Shown one piece after another: positions 25,240-35,130 of a stretch of DNA of 44,737 nt. A program made the position numbers and the translations under genes. The stretch comes from Comamonas sp. lk. Lineage in GTDB: Bacteria > Pseudomonadota > Gammaproteobacteria > Burkholderiales > Burkholderiaceae_C. Position 1 is the first letter of the stretch, and every line of letters begins with the position of its first letter. Under the pieces are notes generated by a model. The model worked only from the letters and a program-made list of their open reading frames with translations, was not told the DNA's origin and made no database searches. Where the stretch lies: NCBI GenBank assembly GCA_945865675.1, contig CAMBFO010000010.1, positions 1 through 44,737 of the forward strand, read 5' to 3'.

Positions 25240-27612
25240 TTAGGCTTTGGCTGCCTGAATGGCTTCCCAGACGCGATGGGGCGTGGCCGGCATGTCAAAT
25301 TCTTTGACACCCAGACCATGCAGCGCGTCGAGCACGGCATTGATAACGGCCGGTGGCGACCCAATGGCGCCGGCTTCGCCGCAGCCCTTGGTGCCCAGCG
25401 GGTTGTGGGTGCAAGGGGTGCAGATGTTGCCGATTTTGAAATCGGGGAAGTCGTCGGCGCGGGGCATGGCGTAGTCCATGAAAGAGCCGGTGAGCAACTG
25501 GCCGGTTTCGCGGTCATACACACAGTTTTCCATCAGGGCTTGGCCAATACCTTGCACCAATCCACCGTGTACTTGGCCTTCAACAATCATCGGGTTGATG
25601 ATGGTGCCAAAGTCGTCCACTGCAGTGAATTTCTCCAGGCGGGTCACACCCGTAGCCGGGTCGATTTCCACTTCGCAGATATAGGTGCCCGCGGGGAAGG
25701 TGAAGTTAGTCGGGTCGTAGAAGGCGGTTTCGTTCAGGCCGGGCTCTAGCTTGTCAAGCGGGTAGTTATGCGGTACGTAGGCAGTGAGCGCCACTTGGCC
25801 GAAAGTCACCTTTTTGTCGGTGCCTTTGACGGTGAATTCGCCGTTGGCAAATTCGACGTCGGCATCGCTCGATTCCATCAAATGGGCCGCGATTTTCTTG
25901 GCCTTGGTCTCAATCTTGTCCAGCGCCTTCATGATGGCAGCGCCGCCCACCGAAATGGAGCGCGAACCGTAGGTGCCCATACCAAAGGGGACGCGACCGG
26001 TATCGCCGTGCACCACATCGACGGCGTCGACCGCCACGCCCAAGCGGGCGGCAACGACTTGGGCAAACGTAGTTTCATGGCCCTGGCCGTGGCTGTGTGA
26101 GCCGGTAAACACCGTGACGCTGCCCGTGGGGTGTACGCGGATTTCGCCGCACTCAAACAAGCCGGCACGCGCGCCCAGAGCGCCCGCGATATTGCTAGGT
26201 GCAATGCCGCACGCTTCAATATAGCTGGAGTAGCCAATGCCGCGCAGCAGGCCTTTTGCAGCGCTAGCCGCTTTGCGTCCGGGGAAACCGGCCACATCGG
26301 CCATATCTTGGGCTTTGACCATGCAGCCCAAGTAGTCGCCGGTGTCGTATTGCAAAGCCACTGGGGTTTGGTAGGGCCAGCTGTTGATGAAGTTGCGTTT
26401 GCGGATTTCGTCTTGTGACAGGCCCATCTCCCAGCCGCAGCGACTGACCAGGCGTTCCAGCAGGTAAGTGGCCTCAGGGCGGCCGGCACCACGGTAGGCA
26501 TCAACCGGCGCGGTGTTGGTAAACCACGAATCGACTTCCACATAAATTTGCGGGCAAGTGTATTGACCCGCTAGCAAGGTGGCATACAAAATCGTTGGTA
26601 CGGCGGTGGAGAAGGTGGACAGGTAGGCGCCCAGGTTGGCATGGGTATGCACCCGCATACCCAGGAACTTGCCGTCTTTGTCCATCGCCATTTCAGCGTG
26701 GCTGACGTGGTCACGGCCATGGGCATCGGTCAGGAAAGACTCGGAGCGCTCACAGGTCCATTTGATAGAGCGGTTGACTTCTTTGGCTGCCCAGGTGAGT
26801 GCGACGTCTTCGGCGTACAAATAGATCTTCGAGCCGAAACCGCCGCCCACGTCCGGGGCAATCACACGCACCTTGTGCTCGGGCAGGCCCAGCACAAAAG
26901 CCGTCATCAGCAGGCGCTCGACGTGCGGGTTTTGGTTGGATACGTAGAGCACGTATTCCTCGGTGGCGCGGCTGTAGTTGCCGATCGCAACCCGTGGCTC
27001 CATGGCGTTGGGTACCAGGCGGTTGTTGATGAGGTCTAGTTTGGTGACATGCGCGGCGTTGGCAAACGCGGCATCGACATTGCCTTTGTCGCCCAGCACC
27101 CATTTGTAGCATTTGTTATTGGGTGCAGCATCATGCAATTGTGGGCCGGTGGCGGCATCGCGCACATCAACCACGGCGGGCAGTACGTCGTAATCGACTT
27201 GCACGGCTTCGGCTGCGTTTTTGGCTTGCTCCAGCGTGTCAGCGATCACCATGGCCAATTGATCGCCCACGTGGCGCACTTTGCCCAAGGCCAACACGGG
27301 GTGCGGCGGCTCGTTCATGGGCGTGCCGTCAGGGTTGTTGATCAACCAGCCGCAGGGCAGTCCGCCCATCTTGCCTTCGAGGTCTTTGCCGATAAAGATA
27401 CGCACCACGCCAGGCATCGCCGACGCCGCGCTGATGTCAATGCTTTTGATCACGGCATGGGCGTGCGGGCTGCGCACAAAGACGGCGTAGCTCTGCGCTT
27501 GCATGGTGATGTCGTCGGTGTACTGACCGGCACCGGTCAGGAAGCGGTAGTCCTCCTTGCGCCGGACCGACTCACCGATATGCGGGAGGTTGGAAAAATC
27601 TGATGCACCCAT
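25240..27612 (-). CDS. coxL: CoxL-like molybdopterin-binding large subunit, form II
   Basis: A 790-residue large subunit of the xanthine-oxidase family carrying the Mo-MCD cofactor. Seen: N-terminal ald-Xan-dh a/b-hammerhead domain (residues about 20-140), GGGFGSK at 256-262, AYRGAGR at 372-378, and GCGEAGAIG with the probable catalytic Glu746. True (form I) CO dehydrogenases have AYXCSFR with a Cu-ligand Cys in the place of AYRGAGR; there is no such Cys here. The protein is therefore a form II enzyme, and the real substrate, perhaps an aldehyde or N-heterocycle, is unknown. AAGGAG precedes the ATG. It lies between coxS (21 bases upstream) and coxM. Confidence 0.92.
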   Translation of the reverse strand: MGASDFSNLPHIGESVRRKEDYRFLTGAGQYTDDITMQAQSYAVFVRSPHAHAVIKSIDISAASAMPGVVRIFIGKDLEGKMGGLPCGWLINNPDGTPMNEPPHPVLALGKVRHVGDQLAMVIADTLEQAKNAAEAVQVDYDVLPAVVDVRDAATGPQLHDAAPNNKCYKWVLGDKGNVDAAFANAAHVTKLDLINNRLVPNAMEPRVAIGNYSRATEEYVLYVSNQNPHVERLLMTAFVLGLPEHKVRVIAPDVGGGFGSKIYLYAEDVALTWAAKEVNRSIKWTCERSESFLTDAHGRDHVSHAEMAMDKDGKFLGMRVHTHANLGAYLSTFSTAVPTILYATLLAGQYTCPQIYVEVDSWFTNTAPVDAYRGAGRPEATYLLERLVSRCGWEMGLSQDEIRKRNFINSWPYQTPVALQYDTGDYLGCMVKAQDMADVAGFPGRKAASAAKGLLRGIGYSSYIEACGIAPSNIAGALGARAGLFECGEIRVHPTGSVTVFTGSHSHGQGHETTFAQVVAARLGVAVDAVDVVHGDTGRVPFGMGTYGSRSISVGGAAIMKALDKIETKAKKIAAHLMESSDADVEFANGEFTVKGTDKKVTFGQVALTAYVPHNYPLDKLEPGLNETAFYDPTNFTFPAGTYICEVEIDPATGVTRLEKFTAVDDFGTIINPMIVEGQVHGGLVQGIGQALMENCVYDRETGQLLTGSFMDYAMPRADDFPDFKIGNICTPCTHNPLGTKGCGEAGAIGSPPAVINAVLDALHGLGVKEFDMPATPHRVWEAIQAAKA

Positions 27613-27633
27613 ATTGATTGCTCCTTGAATGGT

Positions 27634-28104
27634 TTAGGCAGAAGCCATGGCAGCAGCACCCTGCTGTACCGCTTTGACGATGTTTTGGTAACCAGTGCAG
27701 CGGCACATATTGCCTTCCAGGTGCGTGCGCACTTCAGCCGCGCTGGCATGGGGGTGCTTGGCGCACAAGTCGATGGCGCTCAAGACCATGCCCGGCGTGC
27801 AGAAACCGCATTGCAAACCGTGGCAATCTTTGAAAGCGGCCTGCATCGGGTGCATGGTGCCGTCAGGGGCGGCCAGGCCTTCGATGGTGGTGATTTCGGC
27901 GCCGTCCGCCTGTGCGGCCAAGATATTGCAGGATTTGACGGCATGGCCGTCTTTGATCACGGTGCAGGCGCCGCATTGCGCGGTGTCGCAGCCTACGTGG
28001 GTGCCTGTCATATGCAAATGCTCGCGCAGTACCTGCACCAGCAGGGTATGGGGCGGGACGTCCACTGAAACCTGGCGGTTATTTACCTTCAATTGAACCT
28101 GCAT
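27634..28104 (-). CDS. coxS: CoxS-like [2Fe-2S] subunit of a molybdenum hydroxylase
   Basis: A 156-residue electron-transfer subunit with two [2Fe-2S] clusters. The plant-ferredoxin-like N-terminal cluster uses Cys39, Cys44, Cys47 and Cys59 ([10 protein letters not shown]). The C-terminal cluster uses Cys99, Cys102, Cys134 and Cys136 (CGFCTPGM and CRCTGYQ). All eight ligands are present. It hands electrons from the Mo site of CoxL to the FAD of CoxM. CGGAGA stands upstream of the ATG. It is the first gene of the cluster, so the promoter must lie in 28105-28450. Confidence 0.94.
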   Translation of the reverse strand: MQVQLKVNNRQVSVDVPPHTLLVQVLREHLHMTGTHVGCDTAQCGACTVIKDGHAVKSCNILAAQADGAEITTIEGLAAPDGTMHPMQAAFKDCHGLQCGFCTPGMVLSAIDLCAKHPHASAAEVRTHLEGNMCRCTGYQNIVKAVQQGAAAMASA

Positions 28105-28136
28105 AGCGTATGTCTCCGAGAGGGGTTGTTAGGACG

Positions 28137-28169
28137 AATGACTTAGTCATTATCTTCCTTGATAATGAC
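28137..28169. promoter_or_regulatory. Nested palindromes upstream of coxS (operator-like)
   Basis: Two overlapping perfect inverted repeats: AATGAC-tta-GTCATT (28137-28151) and GTCATTATC-ttcctt-GATAATGAC (28146-28169). They share the central GTCATT arm, giving three copies of one half-site, 32-65 bases before the coxS ATG. The layout fits a dimeric regulator binding cooperatively, but no regulator gene lies in the window and no -35/-10 pair was assigned. Confidence 0.55.
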
Positions 28170-28450
28170 CGTTTGCCCTAGTAAAAACCCTTGAACATAC
28201 CCTTATTAAAAAGTGTTGCGAGCCATGCGGCTGCACTTGACTTCGCGCCCTATCGCGCTGGCGCAGCGGTACGGGTGCCACAGCCCATAGTCGTGGCGTC
28301 GCGCCTAGTGAAGTACCTGGGAGTGACTCTCTAGAACCTTGGGCCGGCCAATGAGGGCCCTTTAGCGGCGTGCAAAGCGGGCTGCGCCTAAGGCTTGCTT
28401 TGTGGAAATCGGAGACGGTGCTCCAGAAACATGGCTTCAAATGCGCTAAG
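28170..28450. other. Intergenic region without a recognised gene
   Basis: About 280 bases between the coxS operator-like repeats and the rimP promoter. It is G+C-rich in the middle, has no convincing reading frame with a ribosome-binding site, and I do not recognise a tRNA, SRP RNA, 6S RNA or riboswitch. It must hold the coxS promoter on the minus strand. Confidence 0.4.
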
Positions 28451-28453
28451 TGC

Positions 28454-28483
28454 TTGGTTTTTACGGGTTTTTTCCATTACAAT
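28454..28483 (+). promoter_or_regulatory. Sigma-70-type promoter for the rimP-nusA-infB operon
   Basis: TTGGTT at 28454-28459 and TACAAT at 28478-28483, 18 bases apart. Transcription should begin near 28490, about 10 bases before the leader terminator hairpin and about 107 bases before rimP. Confidence 0.6.
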
Positions 28484-28500
28484 ATGAGCTTCACGACCAA

Positions 28501-28530
28501 ACGGGCGGGTAATTACCGCCCGTTTTTTTT
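28501..28530 (+). terminator. Leader terminator/attenuator upstream of rimP
   Basis: A perfect 8-base stem ACGGGCGG/CCGCCCGT with a 7-base loop, followed by eight T residues. It lies between the predicted promoter and the rimP start, so it would end transcripts within about 40 bases unless bypassed. A regulatory leader for the NusA operon is the likely meaning. Confidence 0.8.
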
Positions 28531-28596
28531 GGTCGATTGTTTTTTGAGGCGCTATTTAAAGGTCGCCGGACACACAGGAAAGCGGGCATCAGCAAC

Positions 28597-29229
28597 GTGG
28601 CTTGGCAAGACATAGTGCGTCAAATTGTGGTCGGCCTGGGTTACGACCTGGTGGAGCTGGAACGCTCGGCTGGCGGCCTATTGCGGGTCACGATCGACCT
28701 GCCTTGGGTGCAAGTGGCGCCGGGTACGGCGCACGATGCGCAGTTTGTGACGGTGGAAGATTGCGAGAAGGTAACGCGCCAATTGCAATTTACGCTGGAA
28801 GTCGAGGGTACAGCCTACAGCCGTCTGGAGGTGTCTTCGCCGGGCATTGACCGACCCCTGCGGCACGAGGCAGATTTTGAGCGCTTTACCGGCCAGGTGA
28901 TTGATATCACCTTGCGCGAGCCGATTGGCGCGGCGGGCGTTGGAGTTGTCAACGCCAAGCGCAAGAAGTTTCGTGGCACCTTGGAGCGCCTGGGTGATGC
29001 GCTAGGCGCTGCGCATTGGCAGATCGTGTGGAGCGAGGTGCCGGCCGTAAAGCCGGGCCAAAAGGTGAGTAAGAAGCGGCCCGCGCCGCCCCTGCAGGCC
29101 ATGGGTTTCGCGCTGGACGAACTGAAAGAGGCGCGCCTGGCGCCCATTGTCAGCTTTAAGGGCCGTGGCAAGGGGCAGGGTGAGGCGCTGTTAGAACCGG
29201 GCGCGGATGCGCTTGGTGATGCTGCCTAA
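28597..29229 (+). CDS. rimP: Ribosome maturation factor RimP
   Basis: A 210-residue protein needed for 30S subunit assembly. The N-terminal domain contains GLGYDLVELERSAGGLLRVT followed by the IDLP strand. Next come ISRQL-type sequence (here VTRQLQFTLEVEG), the strongly conserved LEVSSPGIDRPLR, and the SH3-like C-terminal domain with the RKKFRGTL-type strand and a basic tail. The GTG at 28597 gives a start (MAWQDIVRQIV) matching relatives; a TTG 60 bases upstream adds an unusual basic extension. It is the first gene of the operon. Confidence 0.93.
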   Translation: MAWQDIVRQIVVGLGYDLVELERSAGGLLRVTIDLPWVQVAPGTAHDAQFVTVEDCEKVTRQLQFTLEVEGTAYSRLEVSSPGIDRPLRHEADFERFTGQVIDITLREPIGAAGVGVVNAKRKKFRGTLERLGDALGAAHWQIVWSEVPAVKPGQKVSKKRPAPPLQAMGFALDELKEARLAPIVSFKGRGKGQGEALLEPGADALGDAA

Positions 29230-29310
29230 AGGGCGCAGAGTTGCGATGCGCAAGGCTTTTGAATAGCACTTGTTTTTGTTTGTGAATTGAGTTGTCAGGA
29301 GAGTGAAGGC

Positions 29311-30816
29311 ATGAATCGCGAATTGTTGATGTTGGTTGAGGCGATCTCCCGTGAAAAAAACGTTGAGCGTGATGTGGTTTTGGGCGCCGTGGAGGCCGCC
29401 CTAGCACAAGCGACCAAAAAGCTCTACGCAGGAGACGTGGATATCCGTGTCGCCTTGGACCGCGACAGCGGAAATTACGAAACCTTCCGCCGCTGGCACG
29501 TCGTCCCTGACGAGGCGGGCTTGCAATTGCCGGACCAGGAAATCTTGCTGTTCGAAGCCAAAGACCAAATTGCCGACATAGAGGTTGATGAGTACATTGA
29601 AGAGCCGATTGAGTCGGTGCCCATCGGGCGTATCGGCGCCATGGCGGCCAAGCAAGTCATTTTGCAGAAAATCCGCGATGCTGAGCGCGAAATGCTGCTC
29701 AACGACTTTATGTCACGCGGTGACAATATTTTTGTTGGTACCGTCAAGCGCATGGACAAGGGCGATGTGATCGTCGAAAGCGGTCGTGTCGAAGGGCGTC
29801 TGCGTCGTGCCGAGATGATTCCCAAGGAAAACCTGCGCGCGGGCGACCGCGTGCGCGCCATGATCATGGAGGTGGACCTGACCCTGCGCGGCGCGCCGAT
29901 TCTGTTATCGCGTTCGGCGCCCGATTTCATGATTGAGCTCTTTCGCCAGGAAGTGCCTGAGATCGAGCAAGGCCTGTTGGAGATCAAATCCTGCGCTCGC
30001 GACCCCGGTTCGCGCGCCAAGATTGCAGTGCAATCGCACGACAAGCGCATTGACCCCATCGGCACCTGTGTGGGCGTACGCGGAAGCCGCGTCAATGGCG
30101 TCACCACCGAATTGGCAGGCGAGCGCGTAGATATCGTGCTGTGGAGCGAAGATCCGGCCCAGTTTGTGATTGGTGCATTGGCGCCCGCTAACGTCAGCTC
30201 CATCGTCGTAGATGAAGAGCGCCACGCTATGGACGTGGTGGTGGACGAGGAAAATTTGGCGATCGCCATCGGACGCGGCGGACAGAACGTGCGCCTGGCT
30301 TCCGAATTGACGGGCTGGAAGATCAACATCATGGACGCGGCGGAGTCCGCCGAGAAGCTGGCGGTGGAGACCGATTCTGGCCGCCGCTTGTTTATGGACA
30401 AGCTGGACGTGGACGAGGAGATTGCTGACATCCTGATCGCCGAAGGCTTTACCAGCCTGGAAGAAGTGGCCTACGTGCCCTTGCAGGAGATGCTGGAAAT
30501 CGAGAGCTTTGACGAGGACACGGTGCATGAGCTCCGTACCCGCGCCAAAGACGCGCTGCTGACCATGGAGATCGCGCGCGAGGAGAGCTCCGCCAATGTG
30601 TCGCAAGACTTGCGTGACTTGGAGGGCTTGAGCGCCGAGCACATTGGAATATTGGCCCAATACGGGATCAAGACCCTGGACGACCTGGCCGATCTGGCTA
30701 CTGATGAACTTACAGAAATCACCGGCCAGTCTATTGACGAAGCCACTGCCCTGATCATGAAGGCGCGCGAACATTGGTTTACCGATGACGCCACCGCTCA
30801 AGAGCCACGGCCATGA
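29311..30816 (+). CDS. nusA: Transcription termination/antitermination factor NusA
   Basis: A 501-residue RNA-polymerase-binding factor that controls pausing, termination and antitermination. The N-terminal RNAP-binding domain ([20 protein letters not shown]) is followed by an S1 domain at about 130-200, two KH domains (with [12 protein letters not shown] in the second), and two acidic repeats at the C-terminus. The double acidic-repeat tail is the proteobacterial form, which binds the alpha subunit. GAAGG lies upstream of the ATG. It is 81 bases downstream of rimP and 15 bases upstream of infB. NusA may act back on the leader terminator at 28501-28530. Confidence 0.97.
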   Translation: MNRELLMLVEAISREKNVERDVVLGAVEAALAQATKKLYAGDVDIRVALDRDSGNYETFRRWHVVPDEAGLQLPDQEILLFEAKDQIADIEVDEYIEEPIESVPIGRIGAMAAKQVILQKIRDAEREMLLNDFMSRGDNIFVGTVKRMDKGDVIVESGRVEGRLRRAEMIPKENLRAGDRVRAMIMEVDLTLRGAPILLSRSAPDFMIELFRQEVPEIEQGLLEIKSCARDPGSRAKIAVQSHDKRIDPIGTCVGVRGSRVNGVTTELAGERVDIVLWSEDPAQFVIGALAPANVSSIVVDEERHAMDVVVDEENLAIAIGRGGQNVRLASELTGWKINIMDAAESAEKLAVETDSGRRLFMDKLDVDEEIADILIAEGFTSLEEVAYVPLQEMLEIESFDEDTVHELRTRAKDALLTMEIAREESSANVSQDLRDLEGLSAEHIGILAQYGIKTLDDLADLATDELTEITGQSIDEATALIMKAREHWFTDDATAQEPRP

Positions 30817-30831
30817 AAGGTTACCCGCTAA

Positions 30832-33747
30832 ATGTCCAGTACGACTGTCGCCGAGTTTGCCAGTGAACTCAAGAAATCTACCGAAACCTTGTTGGAGCAA
30901 CTGAAATCCGCAGGGGTATCCAAAACCGTGGCAAGCGATATATTGACCGACGCCGATAAGCACAAATTGCTAAACCATTTGCAAGCTGCCCACGGGAGTG
31001 CTGGCGTCGAACGTAAGAAAATTACGCTGGTCAAGAAGCAGACCACGGAGATTAAGCAAGCCGATGCCAGCGGCAAGGCGCGCACCATCCAGGTGGAGGT
31101 GCGTAAAAAGCGCACTTTTGTGCGGCGGGAAGATGACTCGGACGCGGTGCCAGAGTCTGCCGAGGTATTTGAAGCCCCCGCGCCCGCAGCACCGGTGATC
31201 GACCAGGCCGAACTGGCGCGTCGCGAAGAAGAAGCGCGTCACCAGGCTGAGTTTTTGCGCAGGCAAGAAGAAGAGTTAGCCGCTCGCCGCCAGGCGCGTG
31301 AAGAGCAGGAGGCCAAGGCACGGGCAGCGCAGGAAGCTGCGGCCCAAGCCCGAGCCCAAGCCGAACCCCAAAGCGACAGCGCGGACGGCCCCGCCAGCGA
31401 TAACGCTAGGGCCAAACCCCGTAAATTGACCAAAGCTGCTGGAAAAGCGGCGCTAGATACAGCAGCGCAAGCCGAGGCTGCCGCTGCAGCGCAAGCGGCT
31501 TTGTTGCTTCAGCGCGAAGAAGATGCTGCGAAAGCAGCCTTAGCATCGCGTGAGGCTGCACTGGAAGAAAACAGGCGTGCTGCCGATTTGGGCGACCGTC
31601 GCCGCAAAGCCGAGGCCGAAGCTGCGGCCATCCGCTTGATGATGTCGGCGCCTGCCAAGGGCGCGCCGCCACCGAAAAAGGTAGAGCCCAAACCCGCTGT
31701 GGATCCGAAAACAGCGATAAAAGGCACCTTGCACAAACCTGCAGCAGGCTCGACGGTAGCTAAGCCTGCCAAAGTGGGTGGCAGCGCAGCGCCGGCGTCG
31801 GGCAAAGAGGTCAAATCGGCCAAGCTGTCCAGTAGCTGGGCCGGCGACCCGGCAAAGAAGAAAGAACTCAAAACCCGTGGCGACACCGGTGCAGGAGCGG
31901 GCCGTTCGACCAACTGGCGAGCCGGTCCGCGCGGTAAGCGCGGCGGCGACCGTGATCGCGAAGACCATGCGCCCATGCAAACGCAAGAGGTGCGGGTCAT
32001 TGAAGTGCATGTACCGGAAACCATTACCGTGGCCGAGTTGGCGCACAAGATGGCGATCAAGGCCTCGGAAGTCATCAAACAATTGATGAAGCTGGGGCAG
32101 ATGGTCACCATCAACCAGCCTCTGGACCAAGATACCGCCATGATTGTGGTGGAAGAGCTGGGCCACACGGCAGTGGTGGCGGCACTGGACGACCCCGAGG
32201 CGTTTACCGACGAAGAGCAGCATTCGCAGTCGGAGTCATTGCCGCGCGCTCCGGTGGTTACCGTCATGGGTCACGTCGACCATGGAAAGACGTCCTTGTT
32301 GGACTACATCCGCCGCGCCAAAGTGGCATCGGGCGAAGCTGGTGGAATCACCCAGCATATTGGCGCCTACCATGTGCAAACGCCCCGCGGCATGGTGTCC
32401 TTTTTGGATACGCCGGGACACGAGGCGTTTACCGCCATGCGTGCGCGCGGTGCCAAGGCAACCGACATCGTGATTCTGGTAGTGGCTGCTGACGACGGCG
32501 TGATGCCGCAAACCAAGGAAGCCATCAAACACGCCAAGGCGGCTGGCGTGCCTATCGTGGTAGCTATCAACAAGATTGATAAGCCCGACTCCAACCCGGA
32601 ACGCGTGAAAAACGAACTCGTGGTTGAAGAAGTAGTTCCCGAGGAATTCGGTGGGGACTCGCCCTTTGTCTCGGTTTCAGCGAAAACCGGGCAGGGTATA
32701 GATGAGTTGCTGGAACAAGTCTTGCTGCAGGCCGAAGTGCTTGAGTTGCGCGCGCCCGTCAATGCCATGGCCAAAGGCCTGGTCATTGAAGCGCGTTTGG
32801 ATAAAGGGCGCGGCCCGGTCGCCACCGTGCTGGTGCAATCGGGAACGCTCAAAACGGGCGATGTCGTACTTGCGGGTCAGACGTTTGGCCGCGTGCGCGC
32901 CATGCTGGACGAGAACGGCAAGTCGATCAAAGACGCCGGTCCTTCCATTCCGGTGGAAATCCAAGGCCTGACAGAAGTGCCGCAAGCGGGCGATGAGTTC
33001 ATGGTGATGTCGGACGAGCGCCGTGCGCGGGAAATCGCGACCTACCGCGCTGGCAAATTCCGCAACACCAAATTGGCCAAGCAACAAGCGGCCAAGCTGG
33101 AGAATATGTTTAGCGATATCGGTTCGGGCGATGTCAAAACCCTGCCCATCATCGTCAAAGCCGATGTGCAAGGTTCGCAAGAGGCCCTGGCCTCCTCGCT
33201 ACTCAAGCTCTCGACTGAGGAAGTGAAAGTGCAAATGGTGTACTCGGCGGTGGGTGGCATCAGCGAGTCGGACATTAATCTGGCTATTGCTTCTAAGGCC
33301 GTGGTGATTGGCTTTAATGTGCGCGCCGACGCCGGCGCACGCAAGCTAGCCGAAGGCAATGGGGTAGATATCCATTACTACAACATTATTTACGACGCGG
33401 TCGATGAACTCAAAGCGGCCATGTCGGGTATGTTGGCTCCCGAAAAGCGCGAGGAAATTATTGGCTTTGCCGAGATTCGTACCGTGTTTGTGGCGTCCAA
33501 GATCGGTACCGTGGCCGGCTGTATGGTCACTGGCGGCTTTGTCAACCGCAGCGCGCACTTCCGCTTGCTGCGCGAAAACGTGGTGATTTATACCGGCGAG
33601 CTCGATTCCCTCAAGCGCATGAAAGACGATGTGCGCGAAGTCAAAGAAGGCTTTGAGTGCGGTATCAAACTCAAGAACTACAACGACATTGCGGTGGGCG
33701 ACCAGTTGGAATTCTTCGAGATCAAGGAAATCGCGCGCACCATCTGA
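30832..33747 (+). CDS. infB: Translation initiation factor IF-2
   Basis: A 971-residue GTPase that places initiator tRNA on the 30S subunit and promotes subunit joining. The first 50 residues form an IF2-N domain, followed by a long Ala/Glu/Gln/Lys-rich linker to about 370, then a second IF2-N domain ([20 protein letters not shown]). The G domain has G1 GHVDHGKT at 480-487, G3 DTPGHE and G4 NKID. Domains II-IV follow, with the fMet-tRNA-binding end at the C-terminus. It is longer than E. coli IF-2 (890) because of the linker, as is usual in betaproteobacteria. Only one start is clearly supported, so internal start isoforms were not called. Confidence 0.97.
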   Translation: MSSTTVAEFASELKKSTETLLEQLKSAGVSKTVASDILTDADKHKLLNHLQAAHGSAGVERKKITLVKKQTTEIKQADASGKARTIQVEVRKKRTFVRREDDSDAVPESAEVFEAPAPAAPVIDQAELARREEEARHQAEFLRRQEEELAARRQAREEQEAKARAAQEAAAQARAQAEPQSDSADGPASDNARAKPRKLTKAAGKAALDTAAQAEAAAAAQAALLLQREEDAAKAALASREAALEENRRAADLGDRRRKAEAEAAAIRLMMSAPAKGAPPPKKVEPKPAVDPKTAIKGTLHKPAAGSTVAKPAKVGGSAAPASGKEVKSAKLSSSWAGDPAKKKELKTRGDTGAGAGRSTNWRAGPRGKRGGDRDREDHAPMQTQEVRVIEVHVPETITVAELAHKMAIKASEVIKQLMKLGQMVTINQPLDQDTAMIVVEELGHTAVVAALDDPEAFTDEEQHSQSESLPRAPVVTVMGHVDHGKTSLLDYIRRAKVASGEAGGITQHIGAYHVQTPRGMVSFLDTPGHEAFTAMRARGAKATDIVILVVAADDGVMPQTKEAIKHAKAAGVPIVVAINKIDKPDSNPERVKNELVVEEVVPEEFGGDSPFVSVSAKTGQGIDELLEQVLLQAEVLELRAPVNAMAKGLVIEARLDKGRGPVATVLVQSGTLKTGDVVLAGQTFGRVRAMLDENGKSIKDAGPSIPVEIQGLTEVPQAGDEFMVMSDERRAREIATYRAGKFRNTKLAKQQAAKLENMFSDIGSGDVKTLPIIVKADVQGSQEALASSLLKLSTEEVKVQMVYSAVGGISESDINLAIASKAVVIGFNVRADAGARKLAEGNGVDIHYYNIIYDAVDELKAAMSGMLAPEKREEIIGFAEIRTVFVASKIGTVAGCMVTGGFVNRSAHFRLLRENVVIYTGELDSLKRMKDDVREVKEGFECGIKLKNYNDIAVGDQLEFFEIKEIARTI

Positions 33748-33760
33748 GCGTTTACCTTGC

Positions 33761-34129
33761 ATGCGCAAAAAGTCCTCCACCCCCAACCGCGGTTTTCGCG
33801 TGGCCGATCAGATCCAGCGCGATCTGACCGAGCTGATTGCCCGCGAACTCAAAGACCCGCGGGTGGGCATGGTGACGATTCAGTCGGTGGAGGTCACGCC
33901 CGACTATGCGCACGCCAAGGTGTATTTCAGTTTGCTGGTGGGCGATGCGGCGCAGTGCGGCGAAGGACTCAACCAAGCGGCGGGCTTTTTGCGCGCCGGT
34001 TTGTTTAAACGCCTACACATCCATACCGTGCCGACATTGCACTTTATTTTTGATCGAACCACCGAGCGCGCTGCGGACATGAACGCCCTGATAGCGCGGG
34101 CGGTATCCTCGCGAGCCCAGGAAGACTGA
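33761..34129 (+). CDS. rbfA: 30S ribosome-binding factor RbfA
   Basis: A 122-residue single-KH-like protein that binds pre-30S particles and helps mature the 5' end of 16S rRNA. The family core is [20 protein letters not shown] followed by [20 protein letters not shown] and, near the end, [13 protein letters not shown]. The ATG at 33761 gives [17 protein letters not shown]; the frame is open further upstream only inside infB. It sits 13 bases after infB and 5 bases before truB, within the operon. Confidence 0.95.
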   Translation: MRKKSSTPNRGFRVADQIQRDLTELIARELKDPRVGMVTIQSVEVTPDYAHAKVYFSLLVGDAAQCGEGLNQAAGFLRAGLFKRLHIHTVPTLHFIFDRTTERAADMNALIARAVSSRAQED

Positions 34130-34134
34130 GCAGC

Positions 34135-35094
34135 ATGAACGCGCCGCATGCACGGGTTGCAAGGCGCCCCGTGCATGGGGTGCTCTTACTGGACAAGCCC
34201 TTGGGTTGGTCCAGTAACCAGGCTTTGCAAAAAGCCAAGTGGTTGCTGGCCGCTGAGAAGGCGGGGCATACGGGCACTCTGGATCCCTTGGCCACCGGTG
34301 TACTGCCATTATGTTTTGGTGCTGCGACTAAGTTCAGTCAAATGCATCTGGATGCGGACAAGGTGTACCAAGCAGTTTTGCGATTGGGTGTGACGACTAC
34401 GACGGCAGACGCGGAAGGCGACGTCTTGCAAACCCGGCCTGTGGAGGTTTCCCGCCAAAGCATCAACGAAGTGCTGGCCCGCTTTACCGGTCCGATTGAA
34501 CAAATTCCGCCCATGCACAGTGCGCTGAAAAAAGACGGTAAGGCTTTGTATGAGTATGCACGTGCCGGAATTGAAGTGGAGCGGACGGTCCGCCATGTGC
34601 AGATTCATGCAATCACGCTACTGGCCGATGACTCGGCGGCAACCGTGCCAACGTTGTCGGTCGAAGTGGCCTGTAGCAAGGGTACTTATGTCCGTACCCT
34701 GGCAGAAGATATCGGGCAAGCCCTGGGTTGCGGCGCGCACTTGAGTGCATTGCGCCGTGTGCAGACTGGCGATTTCCAGATAGGCACTTGCGTGGAGTTA
34801 CAGGCGTTCGAGGCCATGGATATGGCGCAGCGCCTGGCCTGCTTGCAAAGCGTGGACAGCTTGTTGTCCGGTCATGCGCCCATCACATTGGATACGGACA
34901 ATGCAGGGCGGTTTCTAAGTGGCCTGCGCCGTCGTGGCAATTGGGACGATGCGAGGCAGGTGGCGGTGTATGCGCAAGACCCCCGTTCCCTGCTGGGCAC
35001 TGGCCATATCGAGGCAGGCGAGTTGATCCCCACCCGCCTGCTTAGTCCGCTGGATATTGCGCAGGTGCGCCAGCAAGCGGCCTGGCTGAATTGA
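34135..35094 (+). CDS. truB: tRNA pseudouridine(55) synthase TruB
   Basis: A 319-residue enzyme that makes pseudouridine at position 55 of the T loop of all tRNAs. Motifs in order: [13 protein letters not shown], the catalytic motif [14 protein letters not shown] with its Asp, [20 protein letters not shown], and the tRNA-binding C-terminal half with [19 protein letters not shown]-like C-terminal domain is present, ending [12 protein letters not shown]. It is the last gene of the rimP operon; typA follows after 36 bases on the same strand. Confidence 0.96.
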   Translation: MNAPHARVARRPVHGVLLLDKPLGWSSNQALQKAKWLLAAEKAGHTGTLDPLATGVLPLCFGAATKFSQMHLDADKVYQAVLRLGVTTTTADAEGDVLQTRPVEVSRQSINEVLARFTGPIEQIPPMHSALKKDGKALYEYARAGIEVERTVRHVQIHAITLLADDSAATVPTLSVEVACSKGTYVRTLAEDIGQALGCGAHLSALRRVQTGDFQIGTCVELQAFEAMDMAQRLACLQSVDSLLSGHAPITLDTDNAGRFLSGLRRRGNWDDARQVAVYAQDPRSLLGTGHIEAGELIPTRLLSPLDIAQVRQQAAWLN

Positions 35095-35130
35095 ATTTTG
35101 AGTTTTGAGTTTGTAGAAAGAAAGATAACC

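Noticed and set aside
24428-28104. A genuine aerobic CO dehydrogenase
   Set aside because: The diagnostic AYXCSFR motif of form I CoxL is replaced by AYRGAGR and the order is S-L-M, so CO oxidation cannot be claimed.
28170-28450. A small RNA gene (SRP RNA, 6S RNA or tRNA) between coxS and rimP
   Set aside because: No conserved loop or cloverleaf could be recognised. The terminator at 28501-28530 is better explained as the rimP leader.
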